From Nostoc sp. FACHB-110 (GTDB taxonomy: Bacteria; Cyanobacteriota; Cyanobacteriia; Cyanobacteriales; Nostocaceae): DNA of 64,000 bases. The stretch lies in contig NZ_JACJRU010000020.1 of assembly GCF_014697425.1 (NCBI RefSeq), positions 55,251 through 119,250 on the forward strand. Direction: 5' to 3'. The stretch's first letter is position 1; every line of letters begins with the position of its first letter. The position numbers and the translations under genes were made by a program. Below the pieces are notes generated by a model that did not search any database, was not told the origin of the DNA, and saw only the letters and a program-made list of their open reading frames with translations. Shown piece after piece: positions 35,580-44,100 of this stretch.

Positions 35580-36836
35580 ATGAATTGGAAAAACCTTTTA
35601 TTAATAGTTCCAACAATATTAATGGCTACTATGCCAATACAAACCCAAGCGCAAACACCAACCGAAACTCGCACGTTAGATAAATATGAAGTAAAAATCC
35701 CGGATTGGTCAAAGATAACCTGGGATAATTTAGCACCAGTTGGGCAGCCGGGATATTTAAATATTGCACCAGAGTTAATAAGTAAAATTGGTTATAATCC
35801 AACGCGCTCTTGGTCGGCGGGACAAAAAATAGATTCGATAGTCATGTTAGGGGATGTAGAAGATGCATTCAAGATGAGTTCTTTGAGTTTAGAAAGGATA
35901 TCTTTGGTAGTATCAATTGATTTTGATAAACTGACGCTGAACGATTTAGGATTGCTACAATGGCAAACCCCGAACACTTTAGTTAAAGCAATTCCATCAT
36001 TAGGAAATCTTGATATTAGCCAAGTCAGGCCGATTTACGATTTATTGAGTCAAATTGCTGACCAAAAAATAATTAATTTAACAATTGCCGAGAATCCAAA
36101 TTTAAAAATCAAAAAGAAAAAGCCGTTAAAAATTGCTGTAAGTGGTAATTTAGCCCGAATCATAGAGGCTAATCCCCAAGCAGCTAATACACCATTAGGT
36201 AAACTGGATTTGAGCCGTTATCCAATGGATTCAATACCAGGGCTAAGTAAAACACAATTAGCACGATTCCCTCTCTGGCAACAGAGTTTTATAAATCAAG
36301 TACCAGGGTTAAATAAAATCCCGTTTGATAAAATGCCTCAACCGCTTGATGCAGATTTTAATGTCATTGGAATTGCATCTTTAGTATTAGGGGCATCTGA
36401 ACAAGGAGATACAAAAGTTGCAAGAGACTACTTCATATCTGGCAGTATTAACCGCAGCAGCGTAACTGTTCCCGTAGCTTGTGAAACTCGTCAAGAGTGT
36501 GCCTATATGGAACTGGGTGATTTAGTCGGGCAGCAAGGAGAACTGTATGGTAAACGTTGGGTTTCTGGTTCTTCGCAAATGGTGAAGGGAGGATTTGGGA
36601 TATTAGGGCGAGTGAATGGGGGCAAAGAGCCAACTGGCAGACTTGTTTATGGATCTGGTTTTAAGGTGGTACTGACAGGAGTGAACGAATCAGAGGGTAC
36701 GGCAGATTTCGGCTTGTTTTTCAGGATTTGCGCCAATATTCCATTTTCAGGCAAGACTTGTACTCCATACTTTATTGGGCCAGTACCTTGGATACCTGTG
36801 AAGGAAAATGAGTTAGTGGTTGTGGGGACAAAATAA
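35580..36836 (+). CDS. Exported protein of the secretion operon, 418 aa, unknown function
   Basis: A signal peptide (LLLIVPTILMATMPIQTQAQ) ends near residue 25. The mature part contains helical Leu-rich segments with short PGLxK words (SIPGLSKTQLARFP, VPGLNKIPFDKMPQPL, about residues 215-260), followed by a beta-rich C-terminal domain with four to five Cys residues (VACETRQECAYMELGDLVG, FRICANIPFSGKTCTPYFIG) suggesting disulfides. No peptidase or lysozyme motif is recognised. It sits between the VirB9-like and VirD4-like genes, with duplicated leader sequences on both sides, so it is probably a transfer-associated envelope protein. Confidence 0.6.
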   Translation: MNWKNLLLIVPTILMATMPIQTQAQTPTETRTLDKYEVKIPDWSKITWDNLAPVGQPGYLNIAPELISKIGYNPTRSWSAGQKIDSIVMLGDVEDAFKMSSLSLERISLVVSIDFDKLTLNDLGLLQWQTPNTLVKAIPSLGNLDISQVRPIYDLLSQIADQKIINLTIAENPNLKIKKKKPLKIAVSGNLARIIEANPQAANTPLGKLDLSRYPMDSIPGLSKTQLARFPLWQQSFINQVPGLNKIPFDKMPQPLDADFNVIGIASLVLGASEQGDTKVARDYFISGSINRSSVTVPVACETRQECAYMELGDLVGQQGELYGKRWVSGSSQMVKGGFGILGRVNGGKEPTGRLVYGSGFKVVLTGVNESEGTADFGLFFRICANIPFSGKTCTPYFIGPVPWIPVKENELVVVGTK

Positions 36837-36840
36837 TCCC

Positions 36841-36934
36841 AATTCGCAATTCGCAATTCGCAATTCGCAATTAAAAAACGAGGATTAGCAAAGCTTACAT
36901 GGTTTATATCTGTATCAGATTTTCGTGAAATTGT
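36841..36934 (+). promoter_or_regulatory. Heptamer repeat plus conserved leader, copy 2
   Basis: Four tandem AATTCGC units (36841-36868) run directly into AATTAAAAAAC, then TTAGCAAAGCTTA, ATCTGTATCA and GTGAAAT before the ATG at 36935. It matches the leader at 35447-35579 except that the GC-rich insert is absent. Confidence 0.55.
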
Positions 36935-38701
36935 ATGAGTGCAACAACCCAGACCCAGCAAGATATTAGTAGTCAAATTCTGCCAAGCAACTTTGTCTCT
37001 ACTTTCTATTCCCCAATGGGTTTAGCATTACTGGTGTCTATAAGTGCTTTGGTAGTAGCTAAATCTTTAGAAGGCAGAGGTAGATCAAGCAAATTAGCAC
37101 GAGCAAGGTGGGCAGGAGCCAGAGAAAGAACCGCAGCCCGGAAATTAGCCCTGAAGCTAATTCAACAACGCAAACATAACCGAGTCGCTCTTTACGTCGG
37201 CACTCCAAAAGGAGCGACTTTTGAAGAAGTAGGTAATAAGCGTATTACTAACCTTCCTGAAGATAGTTCACTGTTGTATCTGCCGGAAGCCCAACGCGGA
37301 ATTTTAGTCCTTGGCGGCCCCGGAGGTGGGAAGACAAAATCGATGATTAATCCTTTGCTCTGGTCTGCCATCGATCAAGGGATACCAATCATTCTTTATG
37401 ATTTTAAGTACGCTCACCAAGAATCAGAAGAAGAAGCCGCCAAAGGTCAAGCACCGCAAATAGCAGGGTACGCCGCAATGCGTGGATATGAGGTGTCGAT
37501 TTTGGCCCCTGGTTTTCGAGAGTCGTGTGTAGCTAATCCACTTGATTTTCTCAAGAATGAAACTGATGCAGAGATGTCGCGCCAGTTGGCGATCGTCTTG
37601 AATAAAAACTTTAAACTCTCATCGGGGGACTCTTCGGAAAGTGGATTTTTCACTAATGCAGGCGACCAGCTTGCACAAGCAATATTCATGCTGGCGAAGG
37701 GTACAAACTACCCAGATGTGATGATGTGTCATGCAATTCTTAGCCTACCCAGACTGATTGAGCGTATTCAACAAGCCACTTTAAACCCTTGGGTCAGAGT
37801 AGCTTTTGAGCAGTTTCTATCTGTAGCGGGTTCACCAGAAACAGCCGCTTCAATTGTAGGTACAGCAAGCGGTTTATTCACTCGTTTCATGACTCCATCA
37901 ACGCTTAGTGCTTTCTGTGGACAAACAAACATACCCTTAGATTTGAAAGGGCGAAAGATGGTGGTGTTTGGCATGGATAAGGAGAAACGAGACGTAATTT
38001 CTCCGTTATTAGTGTCTATCCTGCACTTGTTATGTACTCGTAATTTAGCGGGTAAGCGGAAAGAGCCGTTAGTTTTAGCATTAGATGAATTACCAACTTT
38101 ATATTTACCAGCCTTAGTAGATTGGCTCAACCAAAACCGTGAAGATGGCTTGATTTCTATATTAGGATTGCAAAATTTATCGCAACTTGAGAAAGCTTAT
38201 TCTAAAGAAACTACTAATGCAATATTTGGTGGTTGCGCCACCAAAATAATTTTTAATCCACAGGACGATGTGGCAGCAGAACGTTTTAGTAATTTCTTAG
38301 GTAAAGAAGAAATTAAACATAAAGAACGCTCTCGGAGCTTTGGTGGTAAGGGCGGTGCAAGTACCTCAATTTCCGAGCAAACTACTACGAGAGATTTGTT
38401 TGAAATTAGTCAATTTAATTCTTTACCGCCTGGGAGAGCAGTAATTGTTAATCCGGGTTTCCGTTCTGGTAAAGATGTAGGATTACCCTTGTTAGAACAA
38501 ATACCTGAGAATATTTTATCAACCAACTCCATAGCTAAAAGTATTGAAAAGTGGTATGAAGTTCAGCAAGGATTTATTGAACAATCTACTCTCATCGAAC
38601 CATCAGGGGAAGAGTTAAATCAACGGCGTTTGGAAGCTGAAAGATTACTACCGATGGTTGAGGATTATGTAGCAGCCAATAACAGAATGAAAAATGTTTA
38701 G
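36935..38701 (+). CDS. virD4: VirD4/TraG-like type IV coupling protein
   Basis: A 588-aa ATPase that delivers the relaxase-DNA complex to the T4SS. One N-terminal membrane segment (MGLALLVSISALVVAKSL, about residues 28-45) precedes the nucleotide-binding domain. Walker A is LGGPGGGKTKSM (about 127-138) and Walker B VLALDELPTLYL (about 379-390). The motif ILGLQNLSQLEKAY near 411-424 is the QxxxQ-type region of TraG/VirD4 proteins. A possible C-terminal recognition tail follows. It is the last large gene of the secretion operon. Confidence 0.9.
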   Translation: MSATTQTQQDISSQILPSNFVSTFYSPMGLALLVSISALVVAKSLEGRGRSSKLARARWAGARERTAARKLALKLIQQRKHNRVALYVGTPKGATFEEVGNKRITNLPEDSSLLYLPEAQRGILVLGGPGGGKTKSMINPLLWSAIDQGIPIILYDFKYAHQESEEEAAKGQAPQIAGYAAMRGYEVSILAPGFRESCVANPLDFLKNETDAEMSRQLAIVLNKNFKLSSGDSSESGFFTNAGDQLAQAIFMLAKGTNYPDVMMCHAILSLPRLIERIQQATLNPWVRVAFEQFLSVAGSPETAASIVGTASGLFTRFMTPSTLSAFCGQTNIPLDLKGRKMVVFGMDKEKRDVISPLLVSILHLLCTRNLAGKRKEPLVLALDELPTLYLPALVDWLNQNREDGLISILGLQNLSQLEKAYSKETTNAIFGGCATKIIFNPQDDVAAERFSNFLGKEEIKHKERSRSFGGKGGASTSISEQTTTRDLFEISQFNSLPPGRAVIVNPGFRSGKDVGLPLLEQIPENILSTNSIAKSIEKWYEVQQGFIEQSTLIEPSGEELNQRRLEAERLLPMVEDYVAANNRMKNV

Positions 38702-38712
38702 GAGGAAAAACG

Positions 38713-39114
38713 ATGAGTGAGTTTTCTGATTATGAATTGCAATTACTCAGCAAATTACCCCTTGATATTGCATTATTAGCTAACAATTATCGTATTGACA
38801 TCCTGAATGCGGCTGAGTTTTGGGATGAACCACCATTTCCTGAAAATTATGTACCAGAACTTGTAGAAATTTACTATGAAGATGCTGAAAGTCCTCATGT
38901 TTTTATTAGAAACGGAAAATTAGAGGATTACACCCTAATAGCTTCAGAAACTAACGCTAAATCAATAGCGGTACAAATTGATCACCAGTGGGCTTATATC
39001 CAAATTGAAGGTCAAGAAATTCTTAATAGACTTGGTGGTGTTGTCCTACCTGAAGTGATTGTTGATCTACCTACTTTAACTAATTCAGCTTTAGGAGTAA
39101 ATTATCATGGATGA
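38713..39114 (+). CDS. Hypothetical acidic protein, 133 aa
   Basis: Preceded by AGGAGGA (38701-38707), a strong Shine-Dalgarno 6 bases before ATG 38713. The product is acidic and soluble, with an N-terminal helix pair (DYELQLLSKLPLDIALLANN) and a C-terminal beta-rich half (VQIDHQWAYIQIEGQEIL). No family recognised. It lies 11 bases after the coupling protein gene and overlaps the next gene by 8 bp, which suggests a function in transfer, possibly with the coiled-coil protein encoded next. Confidence 0.65.
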   Translation: MSEFSDYELQLLSKLPLDIALLANNYRIDILNAAEFWDEPPFPENYVPELVEIYYEDAESPHVFIRNGKLEDYTLIASETNAKSIAVQIDHQWAYIQIEGQEILNRLGGVVLPEVIVDLPTLTNSALGVNYHG

Positions 39115-40477
39115 AATTAAATCTGAAGGTAAACAAGTACAACAAGACTATTTACAAATTCTGGATGACATCTTGCAAAAGATTTTAGAAAAAGGTCAAT
39201 TTCATAGTTTAGATTCTAAAAGAGATATATCAATTTTGGTTGGGAAGGAGCTTAAATATAAAGGTAATCCTAATGGAGAAGTAGCTGTTAATTTAATGTC
39301 TCCTGGGATAGTAGAAAAATTAAATACAGCTATCAATGATGTTAAAAATTTGAAAGGCTCAGTTAGAATTATGATTGGTAAAAATATAGCCTTTCATGCC
39401 AAAAATGGAGAAATTTTAACTGATAAGTTGGGTTTAGCTAATGAAATTAAGCAAAATCGAACTCAAGTAGCCAAGCCAGTACAACAATCTTTGTCTATTG
39501 AAAATCTCCAAAAACAAGTAGAGGCATTACAACAGAAAGTTCAAGAGCAGCAATCTGTGATTGATAGATTTGTTAAGCAAGAGAACTCAAGTGTTGAATC
39601 TACTCAAAAGCTATCAACAGATTTAGCTAATCTCAAGCAAGCATTTGATACACAACAAAAAACTATTGAGCAGTTACAGAAAGGACTGGAGGCAATAAAT
39701 AAAAAAAATCTTCCTACTGTCAAAAATGAAAGTTTAAGTAAGTGGCTTAACTCAATTGAGAGTAAGGCTAAGAATACTGCTAAAAATCTTTATGAACAAG
39801 TAAAAACTGCGCTGACACCTAAAGTTGATAAAGTCAAAACTCAATTAGAAACTCAAATTACCACTTTACAAGAGCAGATTAATCAACAAATGCAATCTGT
39901 TAAGGCAGAGATGAAATCACAATTAGCATCTATTAAAAGTGAGTTGGAATCACAGGTAGGTGTAGTAAAAGATGGGATTGCGGAAGTTAAACAATTAGCT
40001 AGTAATGAAGTTCAGCATGGAATAGAGCGTCATCAAGCTGCTACAGGTGCTATTCAAAGTAAAATTTCTGAGGAAATAAATACAGTTCACAAGCAAGTAA
40101 CTAAAGCCGTTGGTGATCTACACTCATTAGCTAATAACACTGTTAAAGAGAATCTAGAAAAAGTGACTAACAGTGTGATGGAAGTTAAAGGTAAAGCTTT
40201 TTCTAAAAGCATAGATTCTATGCTACGTCTGTTTGGAAATCAAAACTCTGACGGTTCCCGAAGTTATGAAAGTAAAAATTACAATTTTTATCAACAAGGG
40301 GATAGTATTACTGTCACCGCTAAAGATGGTCGGGCAGTAATGGTAGATAATAGTCTGACTAATCAAGCTACAGACAAAGATGTTGAATCTTTAGAAGAAG
40401 TAGAAGAAATAGTCTCTGACTATTTAAAATATAAACCAACTCAATCTCAGTCACAACGACAAGGCATTAGAAGATAA
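39107..40477 (+). CDS. Long coiled-coil protein, 456 aa
   Basis: Residues 1-125 form a small mixed domain with SVRIMIGKNIAFHAKNGEIL. Residues about 130-360 are nearly continuous coiled coil rich in Gln, Lys and Glu (IENLQKQVEALQQKVQEQQS, LETQITTLQEQINQQMQ). The end has a small folded part with ITVTAKDGRAVMV. No membrane segment. Such proteins on cyanobacterial plasmids have no assigned role; the place after virD4 suggests a cytoplasmic factor for relaxosome or coupling. It overlaps the preceding gene by 8 bp. Confidence 0.65.
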   Translation: MDEIKSEGKQVQQDYLQILDDILQKILEKGQFHSLDSKRDISILVGKELKYKGNPNGEVAVNLMSPGIVEKLNTAINDVKNLKGSVRIMIGKNIAFHAKNGEILTDKLGLANEIKQNRTQVAKPVQQSLSIENLQKQVEALQQKVQEQQSVIDRFVKQENSSVESTQKLSTDLANLKQAFDTQQKTIEQLQKGLEAINKKNLPTVKNESLSKWLNSIESKAKNTAKNLYEQVKTALTPKVDKVKTQLETQITTLQEQINQQMQSVKAEMKSQLASIKSELESQVGVVKDGIAEVKQLASNEVQHGIERHQAATGAIQSKISEEINTVHKQVTKAVGDLHSLANNTVKENLEKVTNSVMEVKGKAFSKSIDSMLRLFGNQNSDGSRSYESKNYNFYQQGDSITVTAKDGRAVMVDNSLTNQATDKDVESLEEVEEIVSDYLKYKPTQSQSQRQGIRR

Positions 40478-40547
40478 GTAGAAATTGAAAGGTATTTCTT
40501 CAGAGAAATACCTTTGTAACAATTTATTCAATACTATAATCTTTCAG

Positions 40548-40931
40548 CTAACTGCAATAAGCGAAAAATATTTCTAAGATAAGATTTTGAACAATTACAC
40601 TAACTAACACGCTGAAAAAAATAAGAATTGGTTGAGAGACAAGCTCTGGTTCTGCTGTAGTACCCATTTCTTCAGCTATTTTAATAGTAGTTATCACAAA
40701 ATAAACAAAAACATTTATAGTTAATGTGGCATTAATGATTTTTGCCAATGTCTTAACTGATGGAAATAAACAGCTTAAAACTAGTTGAGTAGGTAAAAAC
40801 AGACCATATTTGTGCGAGACTGTATTTTCTAAATAAATAACAGCTAAAGCTGTGAAAATAGTACACAAGATATAAAGGAGGTTTGTTATGAAGAAACGCT
40901 TTACAATCAAAAAAGCTCTCATATACTTCAC
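40548..40931 (-). CDS. Small membrane protein resembling the VirB2-like protein
   Basis: A 127-aa product with three to four hydrophobic segments. The segment VSQPILIFFSVLVSVIVQNL resembles IQQPIFTFISVILIVLFQNL of the VirB2-like protein at 25977-26384 in sequence and position near the C-terminus, so it may be a second pilin-like protein. ATGs at 40931 and 40922 lie inside the divergent gene at 40888, so the two 5' ends overlap by up to 44 bp. Possibly a shorter form from a TTG near 40862 is used. Confidence is limited by that overlap. Confidence 0.45.
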   Translation of the reverse strand: MKYMRAFLIVKRFFITNLLYILCTIFTALAVIYLENTVSHKYGLFLPTQLVLSCLFPSVKTLAKIINATLTINVFVYFVITTIKIAEEMGTTAEPELVSQPILIFFSVLVSVIVQNLILEIFFAYCS

Positions 40932-41175
40932 CTTTTATTTAATGCTGTGGCTGCGACCTATTTTTATCCCTATTGGAAAACTAATTGGTGGATTTCTACT
41001 GCTAGTTTTTATTATGGGGTTAATCAAATTGTTTACATTCCCTAATAATATAGGCTGGACAAGAACAATTGGAATTGGAGTAACAAGCTTTATTGTATTT
41101 ATGCTAACCGAATATTATGATAATATATTATTGAAATTAAATCCTACTGGAAATAGTCTTTTTTTAGGGAAATGA
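40888..41175 (+). CDS. Small membrane protein, 95 aa
   Basis: A strong Shine-Dalgarno AAAGGAGG (40874-40881) lies 6 bases before the ATG at 40888. The product has a basic start (MKKRFTIKKAL) and three hydrophobic segments (IYFTFYLMLWLRPIFIPIG, LIGGFLLLVFIMGLIKLF, TIGIGVTSFIVFMLTEY). Not recognised. Its 5' end overlaps the divergent frame at 40548-40931. It converges with the relaxase gene, from which it is separated by 9 bases. Confidence 0.6.
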   Translation: MKKRFTIKKALIYFTFYLMLWLRPIFIPIGKLIGGFLLLVFIMGLIKLFTFPNNIGWTRTIGIGVTSFIVFMLTEYYDNILLKLNPTGNSLFLGK

Positions 41176-41184
41176 AAGAGTATT

Positions 41185-44100
41185 TTATAGCCTTAATCCC
41201 CTAGATTGCCTTGGTTGTTGATTGTTGTGATATTGAATGGCTGCTTGAGATTGTTTGTGCTGTTCTTGTCGCAACAATTCATTTTTAATAATAGATAATC
41301 GCTCTTGTAATGGAGGGAATTTTAGAACATCCAAAATAATCTTCATGTTAATAGTTTGTTGTTCTCTCTCCCAGGCTTGATAATTTTGAGTCTGGGTTTC
41401 CCATTGTTTTAGAGAGAGTTCAAGTTGCTGTTTTTGAGTAAATAAGTCTTGGATAGTGTTAATAGTTTGTAATTGTTGGTTAACCGCTAAATTATATTTA
41501 TTGGTTAATTGGTGGAGTGGTAAAAGCTCTAACAATTTAATAACTTTTTCTTGTTGAGCGTGTTCTACCCATAAACTAGCAATTTGTTGCTGTAACTGAT
41601 TAATTTGATGCTCAATGGCTGGTCTGTCAATGAAGAGAGGTTTTTGAGCCGCAGGTTGTGAGAAATATTCTCTAACAGCTTGCTCTAAATACAGTAGCTC
41701 TTGGTTAGTAAGTGAATCGATAGATTGTTTAAATGCCTCAAATTCTGTTGATTGAGAATCTTCAGAAATAGTCTTGATTGTTTGCATTTGCTCTTGCTTA
41801 ACTGCCTCGATGACAGATGGTAAAGCTTTGGCTAGGGCTGATGAGAGTGTTTCTTGTTCTACAAAATCAGCGATCGCCTTTAAAGCATGAGGTGTGGATG
41901 GTGGAGCGAGCGCAGTTTTCTTAAGAGGAGTTGGCATAGGCAACTGTTTGAGTTGCTCAATAACTTCTTCAAATTTTTGAACTAGTCGATGTGATTCAAC
42001 TGCTGCTAAATCAAGGTATTGGGTAATTGCGGTTAGAGCTTTGTCTTGAGTGGCTTGAGAGATTTGTACTATTGGTTTTGGGGGCTGCAAATCACGAATG
42101 AGCGTTTGCAGCCGTCCAATATCGATAGCAGATTCAATAGCGGCGTTGTCTAAAAATTCAGAAATAGCATTTATAGCGAGTCCACTTGCTTTAAGGCTGA
42201 CATAAGTTTTTGGGTTGTTAAAACTTGCTGTATAGAGTTGTTGAGTGTCATCTGGGTGGTGCGCTGTTCTTTGACCTCGAAACTCATTTGATGTAAGGCT
42301 TCGGTTAAGTTCTCTAAAGTGTCCTTCAAGTTGCTCGACTTCTTCGAGTTCAAGGTGTCGGCTAATTGCTCCAAGAACGCGCTCAAATTTTGGGCTTGTT
42401 CGTGTTTGACGCTGTGAATCTCCTGCTTCAATTCCTGGTTGAGAGATTCTAACTGTTCGATTTTGGTGTTCAGTTGCGCTTGGTGGCTCAATAGTTGATC
42501 CATCTTCTGAGTTAATAATGAGATTTCGGATGGTGGCTGAGTGCTGGGATTGTTTGAGGTCATGATTTTGCTCCTGAATATGGTTTTGTAATGACTCAGA
42601 ATCAGAAGAAGCGGCTAACCTTTGCCGACGTTCTTGCAGGGTAAGTTTGCGAGGTGGTTGATAAGGTGGTTTTCGCTGCTGTTGATTGCGCTGCTGCCAA
42701 TCTCGCAAACTTATGGCCTCATAGTTGAGGAGTTCATAAGCGAGTGGCCCAAGGGAGACTATCAAATCATCAACCCCTTTATCTGGCCCTGGCAGAGTTA
42801 CTACACTGACACAGGCGGCTTGTTTTTCCAGCAGCCGCCCAGTGCGGGAAATAGCGATTTCTATATTGAGTTTGGTTTCTGGTCGGTTTTCATAATCAAA
42901 GCAGAAAGTAATTTCACGTTCTGGAGTAGCGAAAACAGCTAATTCATCCATGAGCCTAGCTTTGACTTTTTCACCTTGATCATCCTTACTGCGATAACCA
43001 GCATAAATTCCAGGCAAACCGATAGCGGGATGACCTTGACTTAATAAGCTGGCAGCTTTCTTAGCCCCTTCAGTAATCGTAACTGGGAGGTTATGTTTCC
43101 AAACACAGTACCAGAAGCCACTAGTACGATCGCTTTGGCTTGGCTCAACTCCATATTTTTTATAGATGCGGTCTGCTAAATCATCAGGCACATCTAAGAG
43201 GAAAATACTTAAGTCAGTTTTAGGTGGATGTTCATATTTAATGAATTTTCCCGGTTTATCAAGCTTTTCTCTAGGATTATGAGGTTTATAGCATCCCCAC
43301 AGTGTTCTATCGGGTTGATGCCCTGGTTGTAAATTGGCGAAAGATTTAGGGTTAACGCCAGCATCGCACCACCAGCCGCCATCTTCGATGTGAGCATATT
43401 TGTTGAGAAAGCCTGTAGAAAGTCTACCTGTGTTAGTGCGTGGTAGTTGCTGACTGTACATTAAATGCTCCCAAGCCTCATGCTCCCATTCAAACCCTTG
43501 ATGCAGAGACTTGAAATTTAAAGCAGCGATCGCCGGATGAATAGCACTACCCTCTACTAGTTCCCGCCAATGTTTAGGGTCAAGTGTTTCTGGCGGTTCA
43601 TTAGAACGGTCAGGAGTCCAAAATGCTATCTGTGGTAGTGTTTTAAGCGGCGATTTTCTGAGAATTGGTGGAATGAAATTAGGTTGAGGCTCAGTTTTAA
43701 CTGGCTGCTCTACTGATATTTTGATTGGTGATGAAGTGGCTGTTGTTTGTTGTGACGCTTTCTCTGTTACAGCTTCCTTCTGAAACTGTTGTGCTTGTTG
43801 CTTCTCTAATTGTTGCTGACGTAGTAAAAACAGTGCATTTTCTTTGGCTTTGCTCGATTGAGCTAGGGAGAATAAATCTTCTTTATCCTCGGTATAGAGT
43901 TTTAATTCATACCTAGCACGGCTGACAGCAACATAAAAGCTTTCTTGCCCAACAGTGTGATCTGCTGCAATCAGAACTCTATCAGCCGTTTTCCCTTGGC
44001 TACTATAGGTTGTGCTGACAAGTGCATAATCTAAATGCTGTGCCTGTTTTAAATCAATAAATTCAGTCTGACCATGATCTAAATACTGTATTTGAGCTTG

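Noticed and set aside
42622..42942. 106-aa plus-strand frame opposite the relaxase gene
   Set aside because: Antisense shadow of the DUF3854 region; no Shine-Dalgarno.
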